Shown here: positions 24,341-33,333 of the stretch, in pieces
How the letters are laid out: the number at the start of each line of letters is the position of its first letter
Position numbering within the stretch: the stretch's first letter is position 1
NCBI RefSeq assembly: GCF_030433675.1
Contig: NZ_JAROCB010000004.1
Coordinates: 486,990 to 550,989, forward strand
Direction: 5' to 3'
Length of the DNA stretch: 64,000 nucleotides
Origin: Leifsonia virtsii
Lineage (GTDB): Bacteria > Actinomycetota > Actinomycetes > Actinomycetales > Microbacteriaceae
Position numbers and translations under genes: made by a program
The notes under the pieces: model-generated
What the model was told of the DNA's origin: nothing
What the model saw: only the letters and a program-made list of their open reading frames with translations
The model's database searches: none

Positions 24341-26500
24341 ATGTCTCGTTCCGGTCAGCGCACCAGCCCGACCAGGCAGCAGCAGCGGAAGAACCGGCAC
24401 GCCAACAACGACGGGCTGATCCCCGTGCTCGCGCGCAAAGTGCGCGAGGTGGAGGCGAAGGCCGCGGACGGCAAGAAGCTCGGGCCGACCAACCGCACCA
24501 AGTTCCAGGTGATCGCCTTCCTCATGCGCGAGGAGCGCGCCCGCGCGAAGTCGGACCCCGACCTCAGCGACGCGCAGCGCGCGGAGCAGCTGAAGCGGCT
24601 CGACGGCATCGCCACCATTCTCGCCAAGACGGCGGCGCGCGACACATCGCTCATCTCGCTGCTCGAGAGCGAGTCGCCCTCCACGGCCACCGCGCAGAAG
24701 ATGCGCCGGGACTGGCTGCTGGAGTCGGGCACGGAGCTCTCGCCCGACGACCTCATCATCACGATCGAGCGTCCCGTGGCCAAGCAGGACAGCGTCATCC
24801 CGCCGGAGCTGGCGCAGAAGCAGGTCGTGCCGCCCTCGGTGAAGGCGCGGCAACTGTCGAACCCGTTCCTCGCCCCCGACTTCTCGCGCCTCTCGCCCAG
24901 CACCCCGACCCCGCGGCGCAGGCTCGACTCGTGGGAGCTGCTCGGCCCGTTGTTCAAGTCGTTCGAGTACGGCGCGGGCGGCCAGGCCGCCAGCATGGAG
25001 CTCCCTCCGGCACCGCTGATCGACCGCTACTCACCGCACGGCCTCGAGCTGATGCACCACCAGTCGCGGTTCATCGAGAGCGTGCGGCAGGGGCACAGGA
25101 GCTTCCTACTCGCCGACGAGCCGGGCCTCGGCAAGACCGCGCAGTCGGTGCTCGCGGCCTCCGTCGCCGGCGCCTACCCGCTGCTCGCCGTCGTCCCGAA
25201 CGTCGTCAAGATGAACTGGGCGCGCGAGGTGGAGCGGTGGACGCCGCACCGCCGCGCGACCGTCATCCACGGCGACGGCGAGGGGCTCGACGCCTTCGCC
25301 GACGTGGTGATCGTCAACTACGAGGTGCTCGACCGGCACCTCTCCTGGCTGAGCACGCTCGGCTTCAAGGGCATGGTGGTCGACGAGGCGCACTTCATCA
25401 AGAACCTGCACTCGCAGCGCTCGCGCCTGGTGCTGGGGCTCGCCGACGCCATCCGGCAGGCCACGCCCGACCCGCTGATGATCGCGCTGACCGGTACGCC
25501 GCTGATCAACGACATCGACGACTTCAAGGCGATCTGGCAGTTCCTCGGCTGGATCGACGGCAACAAGCCGACGGCCGAGCTGATGGAGCACCTGGAGGAG
25601 ACCGGGCTGACCCCGGCCGACTTCGGCTTCTACGCGGCCGCCCGCGAGGCGGTCATCGACATGGGCATCGTCCGCCGGCGCAAGCTCGACGTGGCTGCCG
25701 ACCTGCCGAGCCGGCGCGTGGTCGATCTGCCGGTCGAGCTCGACGACGAGATGGGCCGCTCCATCCGTCAGGCCGAGAAGGAACTGGCCGCGCGGCTCGT
25801 CGCGCGGTTCCACCGTGCCGCGGCCGCTGGGCGCCCCGACTCGTTCGACGGCGACGACGAGGCGCACCGCCACCACCTCATCCGCCTCGTGGCCCAGTCT
25901 GAGCTGGAGGAGGCGAAGTCGGCGAAGACCGGAGACAACGTCTTCACCATGGTCCGCAAGATCGGCCAGGCGAAGGCGGGGCTCGCCTCCGACTACACCG
26001 CGCAGCTGGCCCGCTCGGTCGGCAAGGTGGTGTTCTTCGCCAAGCACATCGACGTGATGGATGCGGCGGAGGAGGCCTTCGCAGCCCGCGACCTGAAGAC
26101 GGTGTCGATCCGCGGCGACCAGTCCGCGCTCGCCCGCCAGAAGGAGATCGACGCGTTCAACAACGACCCGGAGGTCGCGGTCGCGGTCTGCTCGCTCACC
26201 GCGGCGGGCGTCGGCCTCAACCTGCAGGCGGCGTCGAACGTGGTCCTGGCCGAGCTGTCGTGGACGGCGGCGGAGCAGACGCAGGCGATCGACCGCGTGC
26301 ACCGCATCGGCCAGGAGGAGCCGGTCACCGCGTGGCGCATCATCGCCGCGCAGACGATCGACTCCAAGATCGCGGAGCTGATCGACGCGAAGCAGGGCCT
26401 CGCTGCCCGCGCCCTCGACGGCAGCGACGTGGAGGTCGGCTCGACCGACTCCGTGCAGCTCGACGCGCTCATCCACCTCCTGGAGGACGCGCTCGCCTAG
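24341..26500 (+). CDS. SNF2-family DEAD/DEAH helicase-like ATPase
   Basis: Protein of 719 residues of the SNF2 branch of superfamily 2 ATPases, which translocate on double-stranded DNA. An N-terminal charged region of about 230 residues precedes the core. Motif I is LADEPGLGKTAQSV (about residues 256-269), motif II is VVDEAHFIK, motif III is ALTGTPLIND, motif V is GVGLNLQAASNVVL and motif VI is QAIDRVHRIGQEEP. It is not next to restriction, methylase or phage-defence genes, so a role in replication-fork repair or general DNA transactions is more likely than defence. The start has GGAGG three bases upstream. Confidence 0.9.
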   Translation: MSRSGQRTSPTRQQQRKNRHANNDGLIPVLARKVREVEAKAADGKKLGPTNRTKFQVIAFLMREERARAKSDPDLSDAQRAEQLKRLDGIATILAKTAARDTSLISLLESESPSTATAQKMRRDWLLESGTELSPDDLIITIERPVAKQDSVIPPELAQKQVVPPSVKARQLSNPFLAPDFSRLSPSTPTPRRRLDSWELLGPLFKSFEYGAGGQAASMELPPAPLIDRYSPHGLELMHHQSRFIESVRQGHRSFLLADEPGLGKTAQSVLAASVAGAYPLLAVVPNVVKMNWAREVERWTPHRRATVIHGDGEGLDAFADVVIVNYEVLDRHLSWLSTLGFKGMVVDEAHFIKNLHSQRSRLVLGLADAIRQATPDPLMIALTGTPLINDIDDFKAIWQFLGWIDGNKPTAELMEHLEETGLTPADFGFYAAAREAVIDMGIVRRRKLDVAADLPSRRVVDLPVELDDEMGRSIRQAEKELAARLVARFHRAAAAGRPDSFDGDDEAHRHHLIRLVAQSELEEAKSAKTGDNVFTMVRKIGQAKAGLASDYTAQLARSVGKVVFFAKHIDVMDAAEEAFAARDLKTVSIRGDQSALARQKEIDAFNNDPEVAVAVCSLTAAGVGLNLQAASNVVLAELSWTAAEQTQAIDRVHRIGQEEPVTAWRIIAAQTIDSKIAELIDAKQGLAARALDGSDVEVGSTDSVQLDALIHLLEDALA

Positions 26501-26510
26501 CCGCTACCGG

Positions 26511-26711
26511 TCAGGCGATCTCGGCGTCGTCGGGGTCGAGGGGGACGGGGCGGTCGTCGTCGGGGAGCAGCTCGTCGTCCTCGTCGTCGACCACGGGGAG
26601 GTCCTCCGGGTCGTGCACGACGGGCTCCGGCTCGTAGTCGGTCTCCTGCGCCTCGACGAAGTCGTCGAGACCCTCGTCGTCCCTGCGGTCACTTCCTCTG
26701 GGGTCGCTCAT
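26511..26711 (-). CDS. Small acidic protein, function unknown
   Basis: Protein of 66 residues, strongly acidic and Pro-rich (ETDYEPEPVVHDPEDLPVVD; DEDDELLPDDDRPVPLDPDD), with no cysteine, no membrane helix and no known domain. It probably has little fixed structure. It has a leaderless promoter, which supports it being a real gene, and it converges on the SNF2 gene with ten bases between the stops. Confidence 0.65.
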   Translation of the reverse strand: MSDPRGSDRRDDEGLDDFVEAQETDYEPEPVVHDPEDLPVVDDEDDELLPDDDRPVPLDPDDAEIA

Positions 26712-26717
26712 GCCCCG

Positions 26718-26723
26718 AGGGTA
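26718..26723 (-). promoter_or_regulatory. -10 element TACCCT, leaderless start at 26711
   Basis: On the minus strand TACCCT ends six bases before the ATG at 26711. Confidence 0.5.
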
Positions 26724-26754
26724 CCGCCGTCGATCGCGCCGGTGAAGGCCGGTG

Positions 26755-27147
26755 TCAGTCGAGCTCGAACACGAAGGAGGCGCCGCGCTCGTCGTGCTCG
26801 ATCCTGGCGCGCCCGCGGAAGCCGGCGAAGTCTCCCGTGCCCGTCCCGGCCACGATGTAGCCGAACGCGGACGGGTCGCCCGGGTGCTGCAATGCGCCGT
26901 GGTGCACGGTGACCGAGCCGCTGCGGCCGTCCTCCAGCCGCCCGGTGATCCGCTCGGCGGCGAGGTAGCCCCTGCCGTCCTCCTCCGTGCCCGACGAGAC
27001 GAAGTGGGCGACCGACTCGCCGACCAGACCCTCGGTGTAGGTCTTGCGCATGACGACGGCGCCGACCCAGTCGCCCTCGATCCCGGGGAGGTCGGCCGGC
27101 TCCCAGCCGGTCACGTCGAAGCGGGCGGTGATGGTCTCTGCGGTCAT
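26755..27147 (-). CDS. DUF3224 domain-containing protein
   Basis: Protein of 130 residues of the DUF3224 family, small beta-barrel-like proteins related in fold to allene oxide cyclase. The segments SVAHFVSSGTEEDGRGYLAA, GSVTVHHGALQHPGDPSAFG and YIVAGTGTGDFAGFRG are characteristic. The start is a leaderless ATG six bases after TACGGT. No substrate or pathway can be inferred, and the neighbours (an acidic small protein and a CYTH protein) give no clue. Confidence 0.82.
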   Translation of the reverse strand: MTAETITARFDVTGWEPADLPGIEGDWVGAVVMRKTYTEGLVGESVAHFVSSGTEEDGRGYLAAERITGRLEDGRSGSVTVHHGALQHPGDPSAFGYIVAGTGTGDFAGFRGRARIEHDERGASFVFELD

Positions 27148-27153
27148 GCGTTC

Positions 27154-27159
27154 ACCGTA
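27154..27159 (-). promoter_or_regulatory. -10 element TACGGT, leaderless start at 27147
   Basis: On the minus strand TACGGT ends six bases before the ATG at 27147. Confidence 0.5.
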
Positions 27160-27223
27160 GGGCCCGCGTCACCCGTGGCGCTTGAAATTTCGCGACAGCC
27201 GGGATGTGGGCTAGACAGGGGAT

Positions 27224-27838
27224 ATGCCCCACCACTCCCAGACCGAGATCGAGCGCAAGTACGACGTCGACGCCGAGGCGCGGCATCCACTGCTCGTCGG
27301 GGTCGGCGCGGTCGCCGTGCAGCAGGAGCCGGAGCGGCACGAGCTCGTCGCCACGTACTTCGACACCGCCGACCTGACTCTCGCCCAGCACCGCACCGCT
27401 CTGCGGGTGCGCCGCGGGGGCCACGACGAGGGCTGGCACGTCAAGGAGCCCGCGGAGGAGGGCCGCACCGAGCGGCAGTGGCCGCTGACCGACGGGGACG
27501 AGCCGCCCGCCGACCTGCGGGACCACCTCCGGCCGCTCATCGGCGACGAGCCGCTCGTCCCGATTGCTCGCGTGACCAACCAGCGCGACAGTGTCGTGCT
27601 GCTCGACGCCGCCGGGTTCGAGGTCGCCGAGCTCACCGACGACCACGTGCGCAGCGAGAACCTGCGCGCCGGCGGCACGCAGGAGTGGCGGGAGTGGGAG
27701 GTCGAACTGCTCGCCGGTGCGCCGGACACGCGGACCGGCCGCACCGCCCTGCTCGACGGGATCGAGGAGCGGCTGCTCGCCGCCGGCGCCCGGCCCTCGG
27801 AGAGCTCCTCGAAGCTCCAGCGAGCGCTCGGGCTCTGA
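27224..27838 (+). CDS. CYTH domain protein (triphosphate tunnel enzyme)
   Basis: Protein of 204 residues with the CYTH signature ExExK at E8, E10, K12 (EIERKYDVD). A repeated pattern of charged beta-strands lines the tunnel, including ATYFDTADLTL, ALRVRRGG, WHVKEPAEEGRTERQW and EWREWEVEL. CYTH enzymes hydrolyse inorganic triphosphate or thiamine triphosphate, or act as adenylate cyclases; no CHAD domain is attached, so a phosphatase role is plausible. The start follows TAGACA by six bases, a weaker form of the leaderless pattern. Confidence 0.88.
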   Translation: MPHHSQTEIERKYDVDAEARHPLLVGVGAVAVQQEPERHELVATYFDTADLTLAQHRTALRVRRGGHDEGWHVKEPAEEGRTERQWPLTDGDEPPADLRDHLRPLIGDEPLVPIARVTNQRDSVVLLDAAGFEVAELTDDHVRSENLRAGGTQEWREWEVELLAGAPDTRTGRTALLDGIEERLLAAGARPSESSSKLQRALGL

Positions 27839-27878
27839 CCCGCCTACCACCGCGCCGCCGCATCCGTCCAGTGCGATT

Positions 27879-27907
27879 TTGTGCAGCCGCGTGCTCCCGG
27901 GCATGAT
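27879..27907 (+). promoter_or_regulatory. Sigma-70-type promoter of pfkA
   Basis: TTGTGC (27879-27884) and CATGAT (27902-27907) are separated by 17 bases. A ribosome binding site GGAGCAGC precedes the ATG at 27939. Unlike many neighbours, this gene therefore appears to have a leader of about 25 bases. Confidence 0.45.
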
Positions 27908-27938
27908 TCAGGGGACGCATCGCACGAAACGGAGCAGC

Positions 27939-28958
<1,020 letters not shown>

Positions 28959-28967
<9 letters not shown>

Positions 28968-29000
28968 GAGTCTTCGGCTGAGAGGCTTAGGCTGAGAGTC
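28959..29000 (+). repeat. Three tandem 14-base repeats across the pfkA stop
   Basis: Copies at 28959-28972, 28973-28986 and 28987-29000 read TTCGGCTGAGAGTC, TTCGGCTGAGAGGC and TTAGGCTGAGAGTC. The first contains the last codons and the TGA of pfkA. This looks like a recent local duplication; no stem is formed. Confidence 0.8.
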
Positions 29001-29059
29001 CCTGCTGTTCCGAGGCTGCCGGGGCTAGGCTCCTCCCTACCAGGGGAAGGAGCCCATCC

Positions 29060-29983
29060 GTGCCGCGATTCGTCCAGTTCGAGGAGTTCGGTTCTCGCGA
29101 CTACCTGCAGGTGGTCGAGCGGGACAGACCGTGGGCGGGCCCCGGTCAGCTCCTCGTGCGGGTGATGGCGGCCGGGCTCAACCCGATGGACTACAAGGCG
29201 TACCGCTCCGAGCAGGCGGCGGCGCACATGGGCGTCACCCTCCCGAGCGGCATCGGGCAGGACTTCGCCGGCTTCGTCGAGGAGCTGGGGGAGGGTGCGA
29301 CCCGGTTCGAGCTCGGGCAGGCCGTGTTCGGCACGGCCCCGTTCGCGTCCATCGCCGACTTCGTCGTCGTCCCTGAGGACGGCGCGGTGGTGGCGAAGCC
29401 CGACCCGCTCACCTTCGAGGTGGCCGGCTCGCTCGGCGTGGTCGGGCGCACGGCCATGGCGACCGTCCGCTCGATCGACCTGCACGAGCGGGACACGGTC
29501 CTCGTCAGCGCGGCGGCCGGCGGCGTGGGCGTGCTGGCGGCGCAGCTGGCGGTCCGGGCCGGCGCGACCGTGATCGGCACCGCGTCGGAGGACAACCACG
29601 AGTTCCTGGAGTCGCTCGGCGTGATCCCGGTCGCGTACGGCGACGGCCTGGCCGACCGGGTGCGCGATGTGCTCGACGACGACCGGGTCACCGCGGTGCT
29701 CGACAACCACGGGCCGGACACGATCCAGGCGGCGCTCGAGCTGGGCGTCCCGATCGAGCGCGTCAACACGATCGCCGCCTTCGGGCCGGACGCGCACGGC
29801 GCCAGCACGGTCGGCGGCCGCGCGGCGGGCAACGACGAGCTCGCCGAGCTGGCCGCCCTGCTGGCGGAGAACGAGCTGGTGCTGCCCATCGACTCCATCT
29901 ACCCCATCGAGCGCACCGTCGAGGCCTTCGGGAGGCTCGAGGGCGGCCATGTGCGCGGCAAGATCGTCGTCGTCACCGACTGA
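29060..29983 (+). CDS. NADP-dependent zinc-free alcohol dehydrogenase/quinone oxidoreductase
   Basis: Medium-chain reductase of 307 residues. It has an N-terminal GroES-like domain (MAAGLNPMDYKAYRSEQ; GIGQDFAGFVEELGEG) and a Rossmann domain with SAAAGGVGVLAAQLAVRAGA. The catalytic zinc ligands are missing, as in quinone oxidoreductases. It probably reduces quinones or enones with NADPH. GTG start with AAGGAG (29047-29052) seven bases upstream. The following gene begins 12 bases after its stop, so both are probably one transcript. Confidence 0.9.
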   Translation: MPRFVQFEEFGSRDYLQVVERDRPWAGPGQLLVRVMAAGLNPMDYKAYRSEQAAAHMGVTLPSGIGQDFAGFVEELGEGATRFELGQAVFGTAPFASIADFVVVPEDGAVVAKPDPLTFEVAGSLGVVGRTAMATVRSIDLHERDTVLVSAAAGGVGVLAAQLAVRAGATVIGTASEDNHEFLESLGVIPVAYGDGLADRVRDVLDDDRVTAVLDNHGPDTIQAALELGVPIERVNTIAAFGPDAHGASTVGGRAAGNDELAELAALLAENELVLPIDSIYPIERTVEAFGRLEGGHVRGKIVVVTD

Positions 29984-29995
29984 GAGGGAGCATCC

Positions 29996-30403
29996 GTGAT
30001 CCACGAGGACACCGCCCGGCAACTGCGGGCCGCGGGGCTGCGCTGGCAGCCCGCGTCAGGGGACACCTTCGCCATCGACCGGCCCGGAATGGAGGGCGAG
30101 CGGTTCACGGTCAGCGACATGACGATCGAGCCGCACCACTTCGACACCGGTACGATCCTGGGCTTCAACGGCACCACGGAGTGGGCGCTCGACTCGCTCG
30201 CGGTCGAGGACGCGCTGTGGATCCCGCGTGAGGACCAGCTGCGCGAGCTGCTCGGCGGCACCTTCCGCCACCTCGCCCGCACGCCCGACGGGTACCGGGT
30301 CACCGTGCTCCTGGAGGGGCAGGAGCGGTACTTCGAGGAGCCGGAGGCCGACGCCGCGTACGCGCAGGCGCTGCTGTCGCTGATCGGGGCGGCGGTCTCG
30401 TAG
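29996..30403 (+). CDS. Conserved hypothetical protein (family often mislabelled CpaE)
   Basis: Soluble protein of 135 residues. Conserved-looking segments are TARQLRAAGLRWQPASGDTF, GFNGTTEWALDSLAVEDALW and PREDQLRELLGGTFRHL. I recall similar actinobacterial proteins being annotated as pilus assembly protein CpaE, but there is no P-loop or receiver domain, so that name has no support here. GTG start with GGGAG five bases upstream. It forms a probable two-gene unit with the preceding oxidoreductase. Function unknown. Confidence 0.7.
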   Translation: MIHEDTARQLRAAGLRWQPASGDTFAIDRPGMEGERFTVSDMTIEPHHFDTGTILGFNGTTEWALDSLAVEDALWIPREDQLRELLGGTFRHLARTPDGYRVTVLLEGQERYFEEPEADAAYAQALLSLIGAAVS

Positions 30404-30419
30404 CAGGCGGCCCGCCGGT

Positions 30420-31700
30420 TCAGGCGGGGGCGAGGAGGGACGCGTCCACGTCGCCGACGCTGCGCGCGCCGGCGAGGCCGAGCGTGATGTCCAGCTCGGC
30501 GATGGTGTTGCGCAGCAGTTCGCGCACGCCCTCCTCGCCGGCCAGCGCCAGGGCGTAGACGTACGGCCGTCCGATGGCGACCGCGCGGGCTCCGAGGGCG
30601 AGCGCGACCAGGGCGTCCGACCCGCCACGGATCCCGCTGTCGAACAGCACGGGGAGGCGGCCGTCCACCGCGTCCACGACCGCGGGGAGGGCGTCCAGTG
30701 CCGCGATCTCGCCGTCGAGCTGGCGGCCGCCGTGGTTCGAGACCTGCACGGCGTCGACGCCGGCGTCGACAGCGCGGCGGGCGTCGTCGGGATGCAGCAC
30801 GCCCTTCAGCACGATCGGAAGCCGCGTGCGCTCGCGCAGGAACGCCAGATCGTCCCAGGTCAGGGACGGGTCGGCGAAGACGTCGAGGAACGTCTCGACC
30901 GCGGCGAGCGGCTCACCGGAGCGGAGGTTGTCGCGGAGGCGACCCGGGTGGTGGCGCAGGATGCTCGCGAAGGCGGCGACCGCGGCGGGCGTCACCGTGG
31001 TCGCGGTCCGGCCCCCGCGGGCGGCCCGCTCGCGCACGAGCTCCCGGAACACCGGGTCGGACGTGTACTGCGCGATGCCGAGTCCGCGGCTGAACGGCAG
31101 GTAGCCGAGGGCGAGGTCGCGCGGGCGCCAGCCCAGCACGTGCGTGTCGAGCGTGACGACGATCGCCTCGCAGCCGGAGCGCTCGGCGCGGCCGACGAGG
31201 CTCTCGACCAGGTCCCGCGACGAGCTCCAGTACAGCTGGAACCACCGGGAGGCGCCGGGCCGCGCCGCGTCCATCGCCGCGGCGACCTCCTCCATCGGCT
31301 GCGACGCCTGGGTGGAGAGCACCGCCGGGACGCCGAGCGAGGCCGCCGCGCGCGCGGCCAGCGCATCGCCGCCGCGCCGGGCGAGCTCGAGTACGCCGAT
31401 CGGCGCGAGCAGCAGGGGAGTGGGGCGCCGCACGCCGAACAGCTCGACGGACAGGTCGCGGGCCGAGACGTCGCGGAGCACGTTCGGCACGATGCGGCGG
31501 CGGCGGAACGCGTCGAGGTTGGCCTGCGCGGTGCGCTCCAGCCCGGCGGACCCGGCGACGTACGCGAACGCCGCACGCGACATCCGGCGCTGCGCCGCCC
31601 GCTCCAGCTCGGCCGCGCCGACCGGCACCCGCGGCCGCCGCCCTGCGACCCCGGCCCGGTAGATCTCGGCCTGCGCCTCGCGCCCGACGCTTCCGCTCAT
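30420..31700 (-). CDS. FMN-dependent alpha-hydroxy-acid oxidase/dehydrogenase
   Basis: Protein of 426 residues of the lactate dehydrogenase (LldD)/glycolate oxidase family. FMN and substrate motifs are APIGVLELARRGG, STQASQPMEEVAAA, WFQLYW, LTWDDLAFLRERTRLPIVLKG, the catalytic His in VQVSNHGGRQLDG, and FDSGIRGGSDALVALALGA. It likely oxidises L-lactate or a related 2-hydroxy acid; the electron acceptor is not predictable. The ATG at 31700 is chosen because the longer frame upstream runs through hairpin repeats. CAGGAT lies six bases upstream, close to the leaderless pattern. Confidence 0.9.
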   Translation of the reverse strand: MSGSVGREAQAEIYRAGVAGRRPRVPVGAAELERAAQRRMSRAAFAYVAGSAGLERTAQANLDAFRRRRIVPNVLRDVSARDLSVELFGVRRPTPLLLAPIGVLELARRGGDALAARAAASLGVPAVLSTQASQPMEEVAAAMDAARPGASRWFQLYWSSSRDLVESLVGRAERSGCEAIVVTLDTHVLGWRPRDLALGYLPFSRGLGIAQYTSDPVFRELVRERAARGGRTATTVTPAAVAAFASILRHHPGRLRDNLRSGEPLAAVETFLDVFADPSLTWDDLAFLRERTRLPIVLKGVLHPDDARRAVDAGVDAVQVSNHGGRQLDGEIAALDALPAVVDAVDGRLPVLFDSGIRGGSDALVALALGARAVAIGRPYVYALALAGEEGVRELLRNTIAELDITLGLAGARSVGDVDASLLAPA

Positions 31701-31723
31701 GCCCCCATCCTGCCCCGCCACGC

Positions 31724-31784
31724 ATCCGTGGGTCGCGACACGCCGTGACGCCCGCGCGATGACGGCGTGTTGCGTCCCATGGAT
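31724..31784. repeat. 23-base-stem hairpin with GACACGCCG (copy 3)
   Basis: Arms 31724-31746 and 31762-31784 pair over 23 positions with one mismatch and two wobbles. GACACGCCG (31737-31745) sits at the inner end of the left arm. The right arm nearly repeats the left arm of the hairpin at 8352-8402 in reverse orientation. Confidence 0.75.
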
Positions 31785-31795
31785 GCCGCCGTGTG

Positions 31796-31841
31796 GACAC
31801 GACACGCCGTGGGCGCGCGCGTCGCGGCGGCGTGTCGCGTC
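31796..31841 (-). terminator. Hairpin after the LysR-like gene, GACACGCCG (copy 4)
   Basis: Arms 31796-31809 and 31828-31841 pair with one mismatch; GACACGCCG is at 31801-31809. Bases 31828-31847 are identical to 8323-8342. It lies 16 bases beyond the stop of the minus-strand LysR-like gene. Confidence 0.7.
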
Positions 31842-31857
31842 AACCAGGCGCGCGGCC

Positions 31858-32445
31858 TCAGCGGCGGCGCTTGCGGGCTCGGGCGCCTCCGGCCCGCTCG
31901 CGCGCGGCCACGTCGGGGTTGCGGGAGCTGTGCGCGGTGCGGCCGCGGACGATCCCGATGAACTCGTCGACCAGCGGATGCTGTCCCTCGCGCGGCCAGG
32001 TGAGGCCGATCCGGCTCTGCGGGGCGTCCTCCAGCCGGAGGGCCACCACGTCGCGCCGCCGCAGCGCCTTCGCGACCGACGCGGGCAGCAGCGCCACCCC
32101 GTCGCCCGACGCGACGCTGCGCATCAGCGCCTCCGACGGCTTCCCGGTCACCCGCGGCTCGTCGTCGAAGTCGGCCAGCCGCCAGGTCTCCTCGAGCGTC
32201 AGCAGGTGCTCGTGGTGCACGACGGCCACTACGTCCTCCGCGTACAGCGGGATGAGGTGCCGCTCGTCGTCGGGCTCCGCGTCCCGCGCGAACACCATGT
32301 CGGCCTCGCCCGCCGCCAGGGCCGCGAGCGGGTCGTCGCTCGGCCGCACCACCAGCTCCACGCGGGGGAAGCGCTGCTCGAAGGTGCGCGTCCACTTGCC
32401 GACGGTCACGCCGAGCGGGAAGGCTACGCGGAAGGGGGAGGACAC
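31858..32445 (-). CDS. LysR substrate-binding-domain protein lacking a DNA-binding domain
   Basis: Protein of 195 residues that corresponds only to the LysR-type effector-binding domain (FRVAFPLGVTVGKWTRTFEQ; PLAALAAGEADMVFARDAEP; SVASGDGVALLPASVAKAL). It ends in a basic Arg-rich tail (ARERAGGARARKRRR). No helix-turn-helix precedes it: the GTG start lies six bases after TACCCT, and the upstream frame is antisense to DUF5997. It is divergent from DUF5997 with only 33 bases between starts. It may bind a ligand and act with another regulator. Confidence 0.8.
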   Translation of the reverse strand: MSSPFRVAFPLGVTVGKWTRTFEQRFPRVELVVRPSDDPLAALAAGEADMVFARDAEPDDERHLIPLYAEDVVAVVHHEHLLTLEETWRLADFDDEPRVTGKPSEALMRSVASGDGVALLPASVAKALRRRDVVALRLEDAPQSRIGLTWPREGQHPLVDEFIGIVRGRTAHSSRNPDVAARERAGGARARKRRR

Positions 32446-32451
32446 CTCACG

Positions 32452-32457
32452 AGGGTA
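32452..32457 (-). promoter_or_regulatory. -10 element TACCCT, leaderless start at 32445
   Basis: On the minus strand TACCCT ends six bases before the GTG. Only eight bases separate it from the opposite -10 element, so the two promoters almost touch and cannot both be occupied fully. Confidence 0.55.
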
Positions 32458-32465
32458 GCGAACGG

Positions 32466-32471
32466 TAGCCT
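32466..32471 (+). promoter_or_regulatory. -10 element TAGCCT, leaderless start at 32479
   Basis: TAGCCT ends seven bases before the ATG of the DUF5997 gene. Confidence 0.55.
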
Positions 32472-32478
32472 TGAGCAC

Positions 32479-32871
32479 ATGAAGGCGCAGACCATGAAGG
32501 CGGCCACCGCGGCCAAGAAGCTCGGCATCTACCTGCCGGCGGCGCCGGAGGACTTCCGCGACCGCGAGATCAGCCGCACCGAGCTGGACGCGCTGGTCGC
32601 CGAGCCGCCCGCATGGCTGCAGGAGCTGCGCGCCGACGGCCCGCACCCGCGCGACGTCGTCGCCCGCAAGCTGGGCGTCTCGAACTCCGGCCTCGCCCGC
32701 GGCGGCATCACCGAGGCCCTGACCACCGCTCAGATCAAGGATCTGCTGGCCGACCCGCCGGAGTGGCTCGTCGCCGAGCGCGCGACCCAGGCGGCCGTGC
32801 GGGCCGAGAACGCCCGCGTCAAGCAGCGCGACGCCGAGCGTGCGGCGCGGCGGGCGGCGGAGGAGCGCTAG
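32479..32871 (+). CDS. DUF5997 family protein
   Basis: Protein of 130 residues beginning MKAQTMKAATAAKKLGIYLP, typical of DUF5997, an actinobacterial family of unknown function. The middle part (AWLQELRADGPHPRDVVARK then LGVSNSGLARGGITEALT) looks like a small helical DNA- or RNA-binding unit, and the C-terminus is a charged helix rich in Arg, Ala and Glu. It faces the HTH-less LysR protein across two touching leaderless promoters, which suggests a functional pair. It converges on the DUF1622 gene. Confidence 0.82.
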   Translation: MKAQTMKAATAAKKLGIYLPAAPEDFRDREISRTELDALVAEPPAWLQELRADGPHPRDVVARKLGVSNSGLARGGITEALTTAQIKDLLADPPEWLVAERATQAAVRAENARVKQRDAERAARRAAEER

Positions 32872-32875
32872 AGCG

Positions 32876-33304
32876 TCACATCCCGGCCGGCTGCTCGCCG
32901 CCGTCGGGCGTGCGCATCGCCGACCGCGCCGCGTGCGCGACGACCGACGGCCCCGTGGTCAGCAGCGCACGGCGCCACGGCGCGACGCCGTCGATCTCGA
33001 TCTGCAGCGAGAAGCTCAGGATGGTGCGGATGAGCACGATGATCCCCAGCACCAGCGCGTCGGTCAGCGACGGCGTCGAGGTGACCGTCTTGACCAGGTC
33101 CGCCGCGACCAGGATCTCCAGCCCCAGCAGGATCACCCCGCCGAAGCTCTCCCGCAGCGTCCGGAACGCCGCGACCCCGCTGCGCTGACGCCGCCACGCG
33201 ACGAGCGCGAGCACGACTGCGACGACGAAACCGACCGCCATCGCTGCGACCCCGGCGAACTCGAACGCTATGCCGGTCGCCTCGAAGAACGCATGCGCAT
33301 CCAT
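32876..33304 (-). CDS. DUF1622 family membrane protein
   Basis: Protein of 142 residues with three membrane helices (about residues 14-37, 55-75 and 82-102). The conserved stretch FGGVILLGLEILVAADLVKT and the later VLGIIVLIRTILSFSLQIEI identify DUF1622. The short C-terminus is cytoplasmic. Function unknown. The stop codon is four bases from the convergent DUF5997 stop. Confidence 0.85.
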   Translation of the reverse strand: MDAHAFFEATGIAFEFAGVAAMAVGFVVAVVLALVAWRRQRSGVAAFRTLRESFGGVILLGLEILVAADLVKTVTSTPSLTDALVLGIIVLIRTILSFSLQIEIDGVAPWRRALLTTGPSVVAHAARSAMRTPDGGEQPAGM

Positions 33305-33321
33305 GCGTTCATGGTGCCACG

Positions 33322-33327
33322 TAGAAT
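33322..33327 (+). promoter_or_regulatory. -10 element TAGAAT, leaderless start at 33334
   Basis: TAGAAT ends six bases before the GTG start of the zinc-ribbon SDR gene. Confidence 0.55.
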
Positions 33328-33333
33328 CTTCCG

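Noticed and set aside
24341..26500. SNF2 helicase as part of a defence system (DISARM or BREX-like)
   Set aside because: No methyltransferase, nuclease, phospholipase D or other defence genes flank it, and base composition is like the surrounding core genes.
29996..30403. Pilus assembly protein CpaE
   Set aside because: There is no ATPase P-loop or receiver domain, the protein is only 135 residues, and no pilus genes are nearby.
31701..31805. 35-residue extension of the hydroxy-acid oxidase frame
   Set aside because: It lies in the hairpin repeats at 31724-31805 and lacks family similarity; the ATG at 31700 fits better.
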